A DNA stretch of 64,000 nt from Janthinobacterium sp. GW458P (GCF_002127585.1 NZ_NEGZ01000001.1:310500-374499), one strand, 5' to 3'. Shown: positions 41,937 through 50,877, numbered from the stretch's first letter. Numbers and translations: made by a program. The notes: generated by a model not told the origin, from the letters alone.

Positions 41937-43048
41937 TGAATCCCTTTGCCCTTTCTTTCCTTGTCATGCTGGCCTTCGTGCTGGCCGAACTGCTGATCCT
42001 CAAATGGGTGCGCCAGACGCCCGTGCCGTGGAAAGACGTCGTCTTCAACCTCAATTCCGGCCATATCCTGATGTGGGTGTTCCGCGGCGTGGAAGTGGCG
42101 GCGTTCGCCCTGCTGCTGCGCCATGTGAACCTGCACCTCGTCGATCAGTGGCCCGTGGCCGCGCAATGGGCGTTCGCTTTTTTTGCCTGGGATTTGTGCT
42201 TTTACTGGATGCACCGCCTGCACCATAAAATTCCGCTGCTGTGGGCCGTGCACGTGGTGCACCACCAGGGCGAACATTTCAACCTGTCGCTGGGCGTGCG
42301 CAATTCCTGGTATTCGTCGCTGACGAATTTCCCCTTCATCGCCATCCTGGCCGTGCTGGGCGTGCCGCTGGAAATCTTCCTCGTCGTCTCGTCCCTGCAT
42401 TACACGGTGCAGTTCTACAATCACAATGCGCTGGTGAACAAGTCCGGCATCCTCGACAAATTCATGGTCACGCCCTCGCACCACCGGGTCCACCATGGCA
42501 CCGATAAACGCTACATCAACCGCAATTTCGGCGGCACCCTGTTGATCTGGGACAAACTGTTCGGCAGCTTCCAGCCCGAACTCGAGGGCGTGGAAATGCG
42601 CTATGGCGTGAAGGGCATGACACCCACGCACAATCCGCTGCTGGCCAGCAACGGCAAACTGTTCAAGTGGCTGCGCGCGCGCTTTCCCCACTGGCAGTCG
42701 CGCGGCACTTTCGAGGTGCCCGAGCTGTTCATCGGCATCGGCGGCGTGATCCTGTTTGGCCTGGTGATCTATTACGTCAACCACGAAGCGGTGCTGGCCG
42801 GCGCGCAGCAGGCCATCCTGTTCGCGCTGATCTTTGGCGGCACGCTGGCGCTGGGCGGCCTGTCGGACGCGCGCCGCTGGGGCGCCATCGCCTGGGTGCT
42901 CATCGCCTTCGCCATGCCCGTGCTGTTCCTCGGCTGGTATGGCGCGCGCGACGCGTGGGGCATGGTGTTTTTGGCCGCGCTGCTGGCGCATGGCTTCGAT
43001 GGCGCGCGCCGCCTGTGGTGGCCGGCCGCGGCGGGGACGCGCGCGTGA
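41933..43048 (+). CDS. Sterol-desaturase/fatty-acid-hydroxylase family membrane oxygenase
   Basis: A 371-residue di-iron membrane enzyme. The eight-histidine signature is complete: YWMHRLHHKIP, HVVHHQGEHFNLSLGVR and SHHRVHHGTDK, followed by the conserved NRNFGGTLLIWDKLFGSF. The arrangement is like alkylglycerol monooxygenase relatives. It would hydroxylate or cleave a lipid chain. The C-terminal roughly 110 residues add four more helices. The start ATG at 41933 overlaps the PAP2 stop. A longer upstream frame runs antiphase through the PAP2 gene and is rejected. Confidence 0.85.
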   Translation: MMNPFALSFLVMLAFVLAELLILKWVRQTPVPWKDVVFNLNSGHILMWVFRGVEVAAFALLLRHVNLHLVDQWPVAAQWAFAFFAWDLCFYWMHRLHHKIPLLWAVHVVHHQGEHFNLSLGVRNSWYSSLTNFPFIAILAVLGVPLEIFLVVSSLHYTVQFYNHNALVNKSGILDKFMVTPSHHRVHHGTDKRYINRNFGGTLLIWDKLFGSFQPELEGVEMRYGVKGMTPTHNPLLASNGKLFKWLRARFPHWQSRGTFEVPELFIGIGGVILFGLVIYYVNHEAVLAGAQQAILFALIFGGTLALGGLSDARRWGAIAWVLIAFAMPVLFLGWYGARDAWGMVFLAALLAHGFDGARRLWWPAAAGTRA

Positions 43049-44151
43049 GCCAGCTTCCCCCGCTGCGCTTTCAGCCCGCCCGCGATTCCGCCTTCCGCCG
43101 CGAACTGCGCGCGCGCGCCGATGCCTACCTGGCGGCCGAGGGAAAACACCGCTTTGGCGATGCGCGCCTGCATGCGAAAACCGTCTTCCTGGCCGCCCTG
43201 ACGGCGGGGCTGTATGCGCTGGCCTTGAGCGCCGGCAGCACCTGGCCGTTTGTCGCTGCCTATGTCGCCTGCCTGGTGGCGGCCATGACGCTGGCCATGA
43301 ATACCCTGCACGACGCGGCCCACAGCGCCGTCTTCCGCCAGGGACGCCTGAATCGCATCCTGATCCGCCTGGTGGGCTTGCCCGTGGGCGTGGACACGGA
43401 TTTCTGGACCATCCGCCATGTGCACTTTCATCACACGTATGCCAACGTGGAAGGCTATGACCTCGACACGGAACCGAACCCTTTCCTGCGCCAGACGCCG
43501 TTTCAACGCTGGTCGCCCCAGTACCGCTATCAATACCTGTACTGGCCCGTGGTGGCGGCCCTGTCGCTGCCTTACCTGAACTGGTATGGCGACTGGCTGG
43601 ACCGCTTCGGCAAGACGCCCGTGGCCGCGCACAGCCGCCTGCAGGGCTGGCGCGGCTGGCTGTCGTTCCTGGGCTGGAAGGTGGGCCACGTGGCGCTGGT
43701 GCTGGCGCTGCCCATGTGGGTGCTGCAGCAGCACGGCATCGGCTGGGGCGTGGTGCTGGGCGCGTATTTCCTGGGCCAGATGCTCGCCTCGTGCGCGCTG
43801 GTGGCGCTGATTCTCGGCACGCACTGGGCCGAAGTGGAATTTTTCCAGCCGGGCCAGGACGGCACCTTGCCGCACGACTGGTACCAGCACACGTTTTACA
43901 CGGCCTGCGACTGGACGCCGAAACCGCGCGCGCTGCGCTGGCTCGGCTACTGGCTCGGCGGCCTGAATCTGCACCTGACGCACCATTTGTTCCCTACCTG
44001 GAGCCACCGCCACTACCCGGCGCTGGCGCGCATCCTGGCCGAACTGGCGCCGCGCCACGGCCTCGTCTACCGCGAACTGGGCTACGGCCAGCTGCACGCC
44101 TCGCAGCAAGCCTTCCTGCGCGCCATGGGCCAGCCGCCGACACAGTCCTGA
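43045..44151 (+). CDS. Acyl-lipid/acyl-CoA fatty acid desaturase
   Basis: A 368-residue membrane di-iron desaturase. Three histidine boxes are present: HDAAHS, HVHFHHTYANVEGYD and HLTHHLFPTWSH. Four hydrophobic helices lie around them. It introduces a double bond into a fatty chain, with electrons supplied by an unseen ferredoxin or cytochrome. The start is GTG at 43045, overlapping the previous stop. The open frame extends upstream, but those residues belong to the sterol-desaturase gene in another frame. It is the last gene of the tightly packed seven-gene run. The GbsR-type regulator follows after 186 bp with its own promoter. Confidence 0.87.
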   Translation: MSQLPPLRFQPARDSAFRRELRARADAYLAAEGKHRFGDARLHAKTVFLAALTAGLYALALSAGSTWPFVAAYVACLVAAMTLAMNTLHDAAHSAVFRQGRLNRILIRLVGLPVGVDTDFWTIRHVHFHHTYANVEGYDLDTEPNPFLRQTPFQRWSPQYRYQYLYWPVVAALSLPYLNWYGDWLDRFGKTPVAAHSRLQGWRGWLSFLGWKVGHVALVLALPMWVLQQHGIGWGVVLGAYFLGQMLASCALVALILGTHWAEVEFFQPGQDGTLPHDWYQHTFYTACDWTPKPRALRWLGYWLGGLNLHLTHHLFPTWSHRHYPALARILAELAPRHGLVYRELGYGQLHASQQAFLRAMGQPPTQS

Positions 44152-44161
44152 TGAATCGTGC

Positions 44162-44207
44162 TTGACTGGGTTTCTCTTCTGTCTTACATTTCTGTAACGA
44201 CAGAAAT
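44162..44207 (+). promoter_or_regulatory. Sigma-70 promoter with overlapping perfect operator for the GbsR-type gene
   Basis: TTGACT (44162-44167) and TACATT (44185-44190) with a 17-bp spacer make a strong promoter. A perfect inverted repeat, ATTTCTGT (44188-44195) and ACAGAAAT (44200-44207) with spacer AACG, covers the end of the -10 and the start point. Another TTCTGT lies in the spacer (44177-44182). The position fits repression by the MarR/GbsR-type protein encoded downstream. The identity of the binder is inferred. Confidence 0.7.
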
Positions 44208-44218
44208 AAGAGAAAATC

Positions 44219-44344
44219 ATGAAATCAAGAACGCCTGACAGAACCGTAGCGAGCGGCAGTGATTTGTGGCCGAGAAGCGCAGCTGTGCTTGAGCACAGTG
44301 AGCATCGCAGACCGCAAAGCGCGACGCGGAGTAGATTATGGTAG
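44219..44344 (+). CDS. Possible 41-codon leader reading frame before the GbsR-type gene
   Basis: Within the leader of the GbsR-type gene an ATG preceded by AAGAGAAAATC opens a 41-codon frame (starts MKSRTPDRTV, ends RSRLW) that stops at TAG 44342-44344, just inside the regulator's ATG (44338). Such overlap would couple translation. The peptide has no recognisable domain. The same stretch contains a perfect hairpin (CTGTGC/GCACAG near 44283-44298), so the region may matter as RNA rather than protein. Confidence 0.35.
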   Translation: MKSRTPDRTVASGSDLWPRSAAVLEHSEHRRPQSATRSRLW

Positions 44345-44898
44345 GCGTTCTGAGTCCGACGACGCAGAAATATATTCTGCACTGGGGGGAAATGGGCACC
44401 CGCTGGGGCGTCAACCGCACGGTGGCGCAGATCCACGCGCTGCTGTTCCTGGCCAATGAACCGCTGACGGCGGAAGACATCGCGGCCAGCCTGAACGTGG
44501 CCCGCTCGAACGTCAGCAACAGCCTGAAGGAATTGCAAAGCTGGGGCCTGGTGCGCATCACGCACGTGATGGGGGACCGGCGCGACCATTTCGTCGCCCT
44601 GCAGGATGTGTGGGAAATCTTCCGCGTCATCATGGAAGAGCGCAAGCGGCGCGAGATCGACCCCACGCTGACGGTGCTGCGCGAGTGCGCGATCGAGGGC
44701 GAGCATGATGCGGCGATACCGCCGGCCACCCTGGAGCGCATGGGCGAGGTGCTGGCCTTCCTGGAAATGCTCAGCTCCACCTACAGCGACTATAAAAACC
44801 TGCCGCCGGCGACCCTGCAGCGCATGCTGTCGATGGGCGGCAAGGTGGCCAAGTTCCTCAGCCCGGACGACAAGCCGGGCAAGCCGGGAAAAACATGA
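44338..44898 (+). CDS. GbsR/MarR-family transcriptional regulator
   Basis: A 186-residue regulator of the GbsR branch of MarR-like winged helices. The DNA-binding domain covers about 25-95 (VAQIHALLFLANEPLTAEDIAASLNVARSNVSNSLKELQSWGLV, then the wing THVMGDRRDHFVAL). A helical C-terminal dimerisation part follows. GGAG precedes the ATG. It overlaps the DUF4166 gene by four bases. Its promoter carries a perfect inverted repeat, so autorepression is likely. Given its place between the two halves of the lipid cluster it is the probable local regulator of both. GbsR itself senses choline in Bacillus. The ligand here is unknown. Confidence 0.82.
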   Translation: MVGVLSPTTQKYILHWGEMGTRWGVNRTVAQIHALLFLANEPLTAEDIAASLNVARSNVSNSLKELQSWGLVRITHVMGDRRDHFVALQDVWEIFRVIMEERKRREIDPTLTVLRECAIEGEHDAAIPPATLERMGEVLAFLEMLSSTYSDYKNLPPATLQRMLSMGGKVAKFLSPDDKPGKPGKT

Positions 44899-45539
44899 AC
44901 GGCCCGTCCGAAGGGGAGCTGTTCAAGAAGGTCATGGGCGAGCAGTGGCTCGCCCTGCACCCGGACATCCGCCGCCGCTTCGAGAAAAATCCCGCGCCGG
45001 GCCAGCCCCTGTATTACCGGGGCGAGCTCAGTGAACTCACGAGTTCGCGCCTGGGCAAGGTGCTGGGCTGGCTCACGCGTCCCTTCATCGACGGCGCCCT
45101 GATCCCGCATGACGATCACGACTTCCCCGTCGATATCGAAGTGTATTCGCGCCCCGGCTGTCCCTTCATCTTCAAGCAGCGCACCTACCGCCTGCACGGG
45201 CGCGCGCCGATCCGCTTCACGTCCTACATGGCGGAAAGCGCAACAGGCGAAGTGCTCGAATACGTGGGCATGGGCCTGGGCATGAAGCTGGTCCTGCACG
45301 TCGAGGATGGCAACCTGCATTTCACCAGCGACGGCTATTTTTGGGATCTTTTCGGCTGGCGCATGCCGCTGCCCGGCGTGCTCACGCCCGGCAAGACCTA
45401 TCTGTGCCACCGCAACGATACGCCGCAGCAGTTCAACATCCGCATCGAGATCCGCCACGCCCTGTTCGGCACCACGTTTACCCAGGTCGGCGTGTTCCGC
45501 GAGTCCGCCGCGCCGGGAATTCACAAGGAGACACCATGA
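44895..45539 (+). CDS. DUF4166 domain protein
   Basis: A 214-residue protein with no signal or membrane helix. It shows the DUF4166 pattern: GEQWLALHPDIRRRFEKNP near the start, YRGELSELTSSRLGKVLGWL, VDIEVYSRPGCPFIFKQRTY and HFTSDGYFWDLFGWRMPLPG. The family is functionally uncharacterised. Its members commonly sit next to TIGR01777/SDR oxidoreductases and DoxX-like membrane proteins, as here. The beta-rich composition could suit a lipid-binding barrel. It overlaps both neighbours by four bases. Confidence 0.82.
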   Translation: MNGPSEGELFKKVMGEQWLALHPDIRRRFEKNPAPGQPLYYRGELSELTSSRLGKVLGWLTRPFIDGALIPHDDHDFPVDIEVYSRPGCPFIFKQRTYRLHGRAPIRFTSYMAESATGEVLEYVGMGLGMKLVLHVEDGNLHFTSDGYFWDLFGWRMPLPGVLTPGKTYLCHRNDTPQQFNIRIEIRHALFGTTFTQVGVFRESAAPGIHKETP

Positions 45540-46999
45540 ATACGCATCTGCTGGCACTGCAACTGATGGCGGCGCAAGGCTGCCTGGGCGCCTTCGACAC
45601 CATCTACCACCATGAAATCACGGAAGCGCTGCCGCAAAAAGCCTCGGCGCGCCTGGAACTGACCATCCATGCCACGCGCGCGCTGATCTACAGCCTGCTG
45701 TTCGTCGGCCTGGCCGCCTGGGAGTGGCACGGTGCCTGGGCCTGGGTGCTGGTGATCGTGTTTGGCGTGGAAATCGTGCTCACCCTGTGGGACTTCGTTG
45801 TGGAAGATCAAACCCGCCTCTTGCCCGCCACGGAGCGGGTCACGCATACGGTGCTGGCGATCAACGCGGGCGCCTTCATCGCCCTGCTGGCCTTGAACAG
45901 CAGCGAATGGGCGAGCTTGCCGACGGCCCTCGTGTGGCGGCCGTATGGCTGGCTCAGCGTCTTCCTCGCCCTGTGCGGCGTGGGCGTGGGCCTGTCCGGC
46001 CTGCGCGACGCGTATGCCGTGTGGCAGCTGGGCCGGCGCAAGGTGCAGGAGACAGCGGAGCAGGAGGAGCGCCTAAGCTTTGCCGCCGCGCCGCAGTCCG
46101 TGCTGGTGACGGGCGCCACGGGTTTCATCGGCCAGCAGCTGGTCAGCGCCCTGCTGGCCGACGGCCACGCGGTGACGGTGCTGACGCGCCAGCCCAAGCA
46201 GGCCGCGTGGACCTTCGACGGCCAGGTGCGCTGCATCGACTCGCTGGACGCATTGTCGGAGGCGCAGCGCATCGACATGGTGGTCAACCTGGCCGGCGCG
46301 CGCATCGTCGGCAAGCGCTGGACGCCAGCGCGCAAGGCGGCCCTGCGCCGCAGCCGGGTGGCGCTGACGCAGGACCTGGTGGCCTGGATCGCGCGCGCGC
46401 AGCACAAGCCGAGGGTGCTGCTGTCGGCGTCGGCCATCGGCTATTACGGCGTGCAGCCGCAGGGAGACGCCACGGAATTGACGGAGGACAGTGCCCCGCA
46501 AGCCATCTTCATGTCGCAGCTGTGCCAGGAATGGGAGGCGGCCGCGCGCCAGGCGGAGCAATATGGCGTGCAGGTGGGCCGCCTGCGCTTCGGCCTCGTC
46601 TTCGGCCACCAGGGTTCGCTGCCGCAGATGCTGCTGCCGATCCGCTTCGGCGTGGGCGGCCCGCTCGGCAGCGGCAGGCAGTGGGTCACCTGGGTGCATG
46701 TGCGCGACGTCATCCGCGGCATTGCCCACCTGGCGCGCCGCAGCGAAGACCATGCGGTGAACGGCGCATATAACTTCTGCGCCCCGGACGCCATCGAACA
46801 GCGCCGCTTCGCCCAGGTGGCGGGCGCCGTGCTGCACCGGCCCGCCTTCATGCCCATGCCGGCGTGGCTCATGCGCGCCTTGCTGGGCGAGCAGGCTGAC
46901 CTGCTGGTGGAAGGCCAGCGGGTCGCCCCGCGCCGCCTGCTGGCCGACGGATTTAGCTTCCGCTATCCGCAGCTGGAAGGGGCGCTGCGCAGCCTGTAG
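45536..46999 (+). CDS. TIGR01777-family (YfcH/SDR39U1) oxidoreductase fused to an N-terminal membrane domain
   Basis: A 487-residue protein. The first roughly 165 residues form about four membrane helices beginning NTHLLALQLMAAQGCLGAFDTIYHHE. An atypical short-chain dehydrogenase of the TIGR01777 type starts near residue 185 (SVLVTGATGFIGQQLVSALL). It has NLAGARIVGKRWT, LLSASAIGYYG and the FRFGLVFG-like GRLRFGLVFGHQGSLPQML. AAGGAG lies before the ATG at 45536. The open frame upstream is rejected because it runs through the DUF4166 gene. It is probably a membrane-bound reductase acting on the same lipid substrate as the cluster upstream. Confidence 0.83.
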   Translation: MNTHLLALQLMAAQGCLGAFDTIYHHEITEALPQKASARLELTIHATRALIYSLLFVGLAAWEWHGAWAWVLVIVFGVEIVLTLWDFVVEDQTRLLPATERVTHTVLAINAGAFIALLALNSSEWASLPTALVWRPYGWLSVFLALCGVGVGLSGLRDAYAVWQLGRRKVQETAEQEERLSFAAAPQSVLVTGATGFIGQQLVSALLADGHAVTVLTRQPKQAAWTFDGQVRCIDSLDALSEAQRIDMVVNLAGARIVGKRWTPARKAALRRSRVALTQDLVAWIARAQHKPRVLLSASAIGYYGVQPQGDATELTEDSAPQAIFMSQLCQEWEAAARQAEQYGVQVGRLRFGLVFGHQGSLPQMLLPIRFGVGGPLGSGRQWVTWVHVRDVIRGIAHLARRSEDHAVNGAYNFCAPDAIEQRRFAQVAGAVLHRPAFMPMPAWLMRALLGEQADLLVEGQRVAPRRLLADGFSFRYPQLEGALRSL

Positions 47000-47042
47000 C
47001 CTGGCGTAGAATGGGCCATTGGGATGCCTTGGAGCACAATCT

Positions 47043-48431
47043 ATGCCCCGCTTCAGCCATACGATAGACAGCCATGTTTACCAGTTTGCCAGCCTGAAGG
47101 AGCTGCTGGCCAAGGCCACGCCGCCGCGTTCGGGCGACGTGCTGGCCGGGGTGGCGGCCGCCAGCGCGCGCGAGCGGGTGGCGGCGCAGCTGGCGCTGGC
47201 CGAGGTACCGTTGTCGGCCTTCCTCAATGAGGCGCTGGTGCCGTATGAAGACGATGAAGTCACGCGCCTGATCGTCGACACCCACGAGCGCGCCGCCTTT
47301 GCGCCGATCTCCCACCTGTGCGTGGGCGACTTTCGCGACTGGCTGCTGGACGACGCGACGGACACGCCCACGCTGTCGCAGGTGGCCGCCGGCATCACGC
47401 CGGAAATGGCGGCCGCCGTCTCGAAAATCATGCGCCTGCAGGACCTGGTGCTGGTAGCCCGCAAGTGCCGTGTCGTCACGGCTTTGCGCAATACCCTGGG
47501 CCTGGAAGGGCGTCTGTCCGCGCGCTTGCAGCCGAATCATCCGACGGATGACGCCACGGGGATTGCCGCGTCGATGCTTGACGGCCTGCTGCTGGGCAGC
47601 GGCGACGCCGTGATCGGCATCAATCCCGCCACCGACAATGTGGCGCAGGTGATGTCGCTGCTGCAGCTGCTCGACGCCGTCATAGCTCAATATCAGATTC
47701 CCACGCAGTCCTGCGTGCTGACGCACATCACCAACACGATCGAAGCGATACGCCGCGGCGCGCCCGTCGACCTGGTGTTCCAGTCGGTGGCGGGCACGCA
47801 GGCGGCCAACCGCAGCTTCGGCATCGACCTGGCGCTGCTGGCCGAGGGCCGGGCGGCGGCCCTGTCGCTGGGGCGCGGCACGGTGGGCAACAACGTCATG
47901 TATTTCGAGACGGGGCAGGGCAGCGCCCTGTCGGCCGGCGCCCACCACGGCATGGATCAGCAGACGTGCGAGGCGCGCGCCTATGCGGTGGCGCGCGCCT
48001 TTCAGCCGCTGCTGGTCAATTCCGTGGTGGGCTTCATCGGCCCCGAATACCTGTACGACGGCAAGCAGATCATGCGCGCGGGGCTGGAAGACCATTTCTG
48101 CGCCAAGTTATTGGGTTTGCCCATGGGCTGCGACGTGTGCTACACCAACCATGCGGAAGCGGACCAGGACGACATGGACGCCTTGCTGACCATGCTGGGC
48201 GTGGCCGGCTGCAATTTCATCATGGGCGTGCCGGGCGCGGACGACATCATGCTCGGCTACCAGAGTACCTCGTTCCACGACGCCCTGTATGCGCGCCGCG
48301 TGCTGGGTTTGCGCCCTGCGCCCGAATTCGAAGCCTGGCTGGCGCGCATGCAGATCACGGATGCGCAGGGAAATCTGAACGTGGCGCTGGCGCCGGCCTT
48401 CCAGGCGGCCCTGCTGCGCCTGGGCGGCTAG
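47043..48431 (+). CDS. eutB: Ethanolamine ammonia-lyase large subunit
   Basis: A 462-residue coenzyme B12-dependent enzyme subunit that splits ethanolamine into acetaldehyde and ammonia. EutB signatures include SLKELLAKATPPRSGDVLAGVAA at the N-terminus, LQPNHPTDDATGIAASMLDGLLLGSGDAVIGINP, FQSVAGTQAANRSFG and MYFETGQGSALSAGAHHGMDQ. The ATG at 47043, with GGAG nine bases before it, was chosen over a TTG eight codons earlier. eutC follows after nine bases. No microcompartment or reactivase gene lies next to it in the window. Confidence 0.93.
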   Translation: MPRFSHTIDSHVYQFASLKELLAKATPPRSGDVLAGVAAASARERVAAQLALAEVPLSAFLNEALVPYEDDEVTRLIVDTHERAAFAPISHLCVGDFRDWLLDDATDTPTLSQVAAGITPEMAAAVSKIMRLQDLVLVARKCRVVTALRNTLGLEGRLSARLQPNHPTDDATGIAASMLDGLLLGSGDAVIGINPATDNVAQVMSLLQLLDAVIAQYQIPTQSCVLTHITNTIEAIRRGAPVDLVFQSVAGTQAANRSFGIDLALLAEGRAAALSLGRGTVGNNVMYFETGQGSALSAGAHHGMDQQTCEARAYAVARAFQPLLVNSVVGFIGPEYLYDGKQIMRAGLEDHFCAKLLGLPMGCDVCYTNHAEADQDDMDALLTMLGVAGCNFIMGVPGADDIMLGYQSTSFHDALYARRVLGLRPAPEFEAWLARMQITDAQGNLNVALAPAFQAALLRLGG

Positions 48432-48440
48432 GGAGGATAC

Positions 48441-49214
48441 ATGGACAAGAATATACCGAGGCAAACGCTGCGCGCGCATACGGCGGCGCGCATCGCGCTG
48501 GGGCGCAGCGGCGTGAGCGTGCCGACCCGCGCGCAGCTGGCGTTCCAGCTGGCCCACGCGCAGGCGCGCGATGCCGTGCACGCGGCGCTCGATGGCGAGG
48601 CCCTGGCGCGCGACTTGGCCGCGCAGGGGCAAGCCTGCGTGCCCCTGCACAGCGCCGCCGCCACGCGTGCCATCTACCTGCAACGCCCCGACCTGGGACG
48701 CCGGCTCGACGACGTATCACGGGCGCGCCTGACCGGAAATAGCAAGGGCGTGGACCTGGCGCTGGTGGCGGCCGACGGCCTGTCGGCGCTGGCCGTGCAG
48801 CGCCACGCGGCGCCCTTCCTGGCCGCTTTGCGCGCACGGCTGGCGCTGGAGGCGTGGACGTTGTCGCCGCTATACATCGTGGCGCAGGGCCGGGTCGCCG
48901 TTGGCGACGAGGTGGGGGAATTGATCAAAGCGCGGGCCGTGCTGGTGCTGATCGGCGAGCGGCCGGGCTTGAGTTCCCCGGACAGCCTGGGCCTGTACCT
49001 GACGTGGGCGCCCAAAGCAGGCTTGCTGGACGAGCGCCGCAACTGCATCTCGAACGTGCGCCCGGAAGGCCTGGCATATGCGCCGGCCGCGTACCGGCTG
49101 CATTATTTGCTGTCGCAGGCATTTACCCGGCAGTTGTCGGGCGTGGACTTGAAGGATGAAACGGTGGCAGAGGGCGCGGCCCTGGCGGGCGCGCGCAATT
49201 TCCTGCTGGCGTGA
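48441..49214 (+). CDS. eutC: Ethanolamine ammonia-lyase small subunit
   Basis: A 257-residue subunit that binds adenosylcobalamin with EutB. Family features are [52 protein letters not shown]-like [21 protein letters not shown], and [22 protein letters not shown] ribosome site precedes the ATG, nine bases after the eutB stop. The stop codon abuts that of the convergent tsaD with no bases between them. Confidence 0.93.
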   Translation: MDKNIPRQTLRAHTAARIALGRSGVSVPTRAQLAFQLAHAQARDAVHAALDGEALARDLAAQGQACVPLHSAAATRAIYLQRPDLGRRLDDVSRARLTGNSKGVDLALVAADGLSALAVQRHAAPFLAALRARLALEAWTLSPLYIVAQGRVAVGDEVGELIKARAVLVLIGERPGLSSPDSLGLYLTWAPKAGLLDERRNCISNVRPEGLAYAPAAYRLHYLLSQAFTRQLSGVDLKDETVAEGAALAGARNFLLA

Positions 49215-50255
49215 TCAGACTTCGCGGATTTCGTCCAGCGGCCAGCGCGGGCGCACGTTGAACGAGTAATCGTGCTTGGCGGCGTCCGGGTTGATCTGCA
49301 GGCGCATGGCGCCGGCAAAGGCGATCATGGCGCCGTTATCGGTGCAGAACTCCAGCTCCGGGTAATACACCTTGAAACGCTTCTTGGCGGCGGCCGCGTT
49401 GAGCGAGGCGCGCAGCTGCGCGTTGGCGCCCACGCCGCCGGCGATCACCAGGCGCTTCAAGCCAGTGTGCTTGAGGGCCGACACGCATTTGGCCGTCAGC
49501 ACGTCGACGATGGCGTCGACGAAGCCGCGCGCGATATTCGCCTTGTCCTGTTCGCAGATATTGGCGATGACTTTTTCTTCATGTTTCTTGACCACCGTCA
49601 GTACGGCCGTCTTCAAACCGGAGAAACTGAAATTGAAATCCTTCGAATGCAGCATGGGGCGCGGCAGTTTATACGCCAGCGGGTCGCCGAATTCGGCCAG
49701 GCGCGAAATGGCGGGGCCGCCCGGATAGCCAAGGCCCAGCAGCTTGGCCGACTTGTCGAACGCTTCGCCGGCCGCGTCATCCAGGGTTTCGCCCAGCATC
49801 GTGTACTGGCCCACGCCGTCGACGCGCATCAGCTGCGTATGGCCGCCCGACACCAGCAGCGCGATGAAGGGGAATTCCGGCGGCTCGGAGGCCAGCAGCG
49901 GCGACAGCAGATGGCCTTCCAGGTGGTGGATGCCCAGCACCGGCTTGTTGATGGCCAGGCCCAGGCTGCAGGCGACAGACGACCCCACCAGCAGCGCGCC
50001 GGCCAGTCCCGGCCCTTGCGTGTAGGCGATGGCGTCGATCTCGGGCAGGGTGATGCCGGCCTTGGCCAGCGTTTCATCGAGCAGCGGGATGGCGCGGCGG
50101 ATATGGTCGCGCGACGCCAGTTCGGGCACCACGCCGCCATATTGCTCGTGCATGGCGACTTGCGAGTAGAGGGCGTGCGACAGCAGGCCGCGTTGCGTGT
50201 CGTACAAGGCCAGGCCGGTTTCGTCACAGGAGGATTCGACGCCAAGAACAATCAT
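49215..50255 (-). CDS. tsaD: tRNA N6-adenosine threonylcarbamoyltransferase
   Basis: A 346-residue ASKHA-fold enzyme that, with TsaB and TsaE, installs t6A37 in ANN-decoding tRNAs. It starts [14 protein letters not shown], the classic N-terminus. [12 protein letters not shown] carries metal-binding histidines. [27 protein letters not shown], and [14 protein letters not shown] follow in order. The open frame extends upstream, but the start at 50255 gives the family N-terminus. It is an essential housekeeping gene, found near rpsU in many betaproteobacteria. Confidence 0.93.
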   Translation of the reverse strand: MIVLGVESSCDETGLALYDTQRGLLSHALYSQVAMHEQYGGVVPELASRDHIRRAIPLLDETLAKAGITLPEIDAIAYTQGPGLAGALLVGSSVACSLGLAINKPVLGIHHLEGHLLSPLLASEPPEFPFIALLVSGGHTQLMRVDGVGQYTMLGETLDDAAGEAFDKSAKLLGLGYPGGPAISRLAEFGDPLAYKLPRPMLHSKDFNFSFSGLKTAVLTVVKKHEEKVIANICEQDKANIARGFVDAIVDVLTAKCVSALKHTGLKRLVIAGGVGANAQLRASLNAAAAKKRFKVYYPELEFCTDNGAMIAFAGAMRLQINPDAAKHDYSFNVRPRWPLDEIREV

Positions 50256-50465
50256 GAAGGTACTGAATAGGGAGGAGTAATCCGCCATTGTAAAGGAAAG
50301 CCGGGCAGTCCACCGTGCGGCCGGCGCACCATTTCGGCGGCAGTGTGCACTTGCGCAGTGCGGCGCGGGCCGGTTTTGGCCGGGATTTCGCCCGCCTTGC
50401 GCCTGGGCCGGCACTGGCACCGCTCTTGCTTAGACAAGCGTGTGCCTTTTTCAAGGGAGCTTGCG

Positions 50466-50876
50466 ATGCCGGAACAATGGAAAATGATTTGCCGCCTGAA
50501 GGACATGCCGCTGGCGGGCGCGCGCATGGTGCAGCGGGGGCTGGCGTGGCAGGATTTGCCCGGTGTGGCGCTGTTCCGCGCGGCGGACGACACGGTGTAT
50601 GCGCTGCTCGACACGGTGCCGTGCCTGGGCGGCCCGCTGGCGCATGGGGTGCTGATGGAGAAAAACCTGATGGGGCCGAAGCACGGCTGGATCATCGAGC
50701 TCGATTCGGGCCGCCTGGTGGCGCCCGTGCAGGCCATGGCGCGCATGTATGCCGTGCGCATCCAGGATGGACGCATCTACCTGGACGTCAATGAACTCAA
50801 TATCCCGGCCAGCAAGGCGGAGCAGGCGCTGGCGGGATCGTACGCCGTGCTGCCGCATGTGCAGATGGCAGTATGA
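50466..50876 (+). CDS. NirD-like (nitrite reductase small subunit type) Rieske-fold protein
   Basis: A 136-residue protein with the NirD pattern: WKMICRLKDMPLAGAR, VALFRAADDTVYALLDTVPC, GPKHGWIIELDSGRLVAPV, and MYAVRIQDGRIYLDV. NirD subunits have a Rieske fold but usually lack the cluster ligands, and here the CxH/CxxH ligand pairs are also absent. No NirB or nitrate transporter is near, so it is an orphan. It may be encoded apart from its partner or be a different Rieske-fold protein. GGGAGC precedes the ATG. The aroG gene is convergent. Confidence 0.72.
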   Translation: MPEQWKMICRLKDMPLAGARMVQRGLAWQDLPGVALFRAADDTVYALLDTVPCLGGPLAHGVLMEKNLMGPKHGWIIELDSGRLVAPVQAMARMYAVRIQDGRIYLDVNELNIPASKAEQALAGSYAVLPHVQMAV

Positions 50877-50877
50877 A

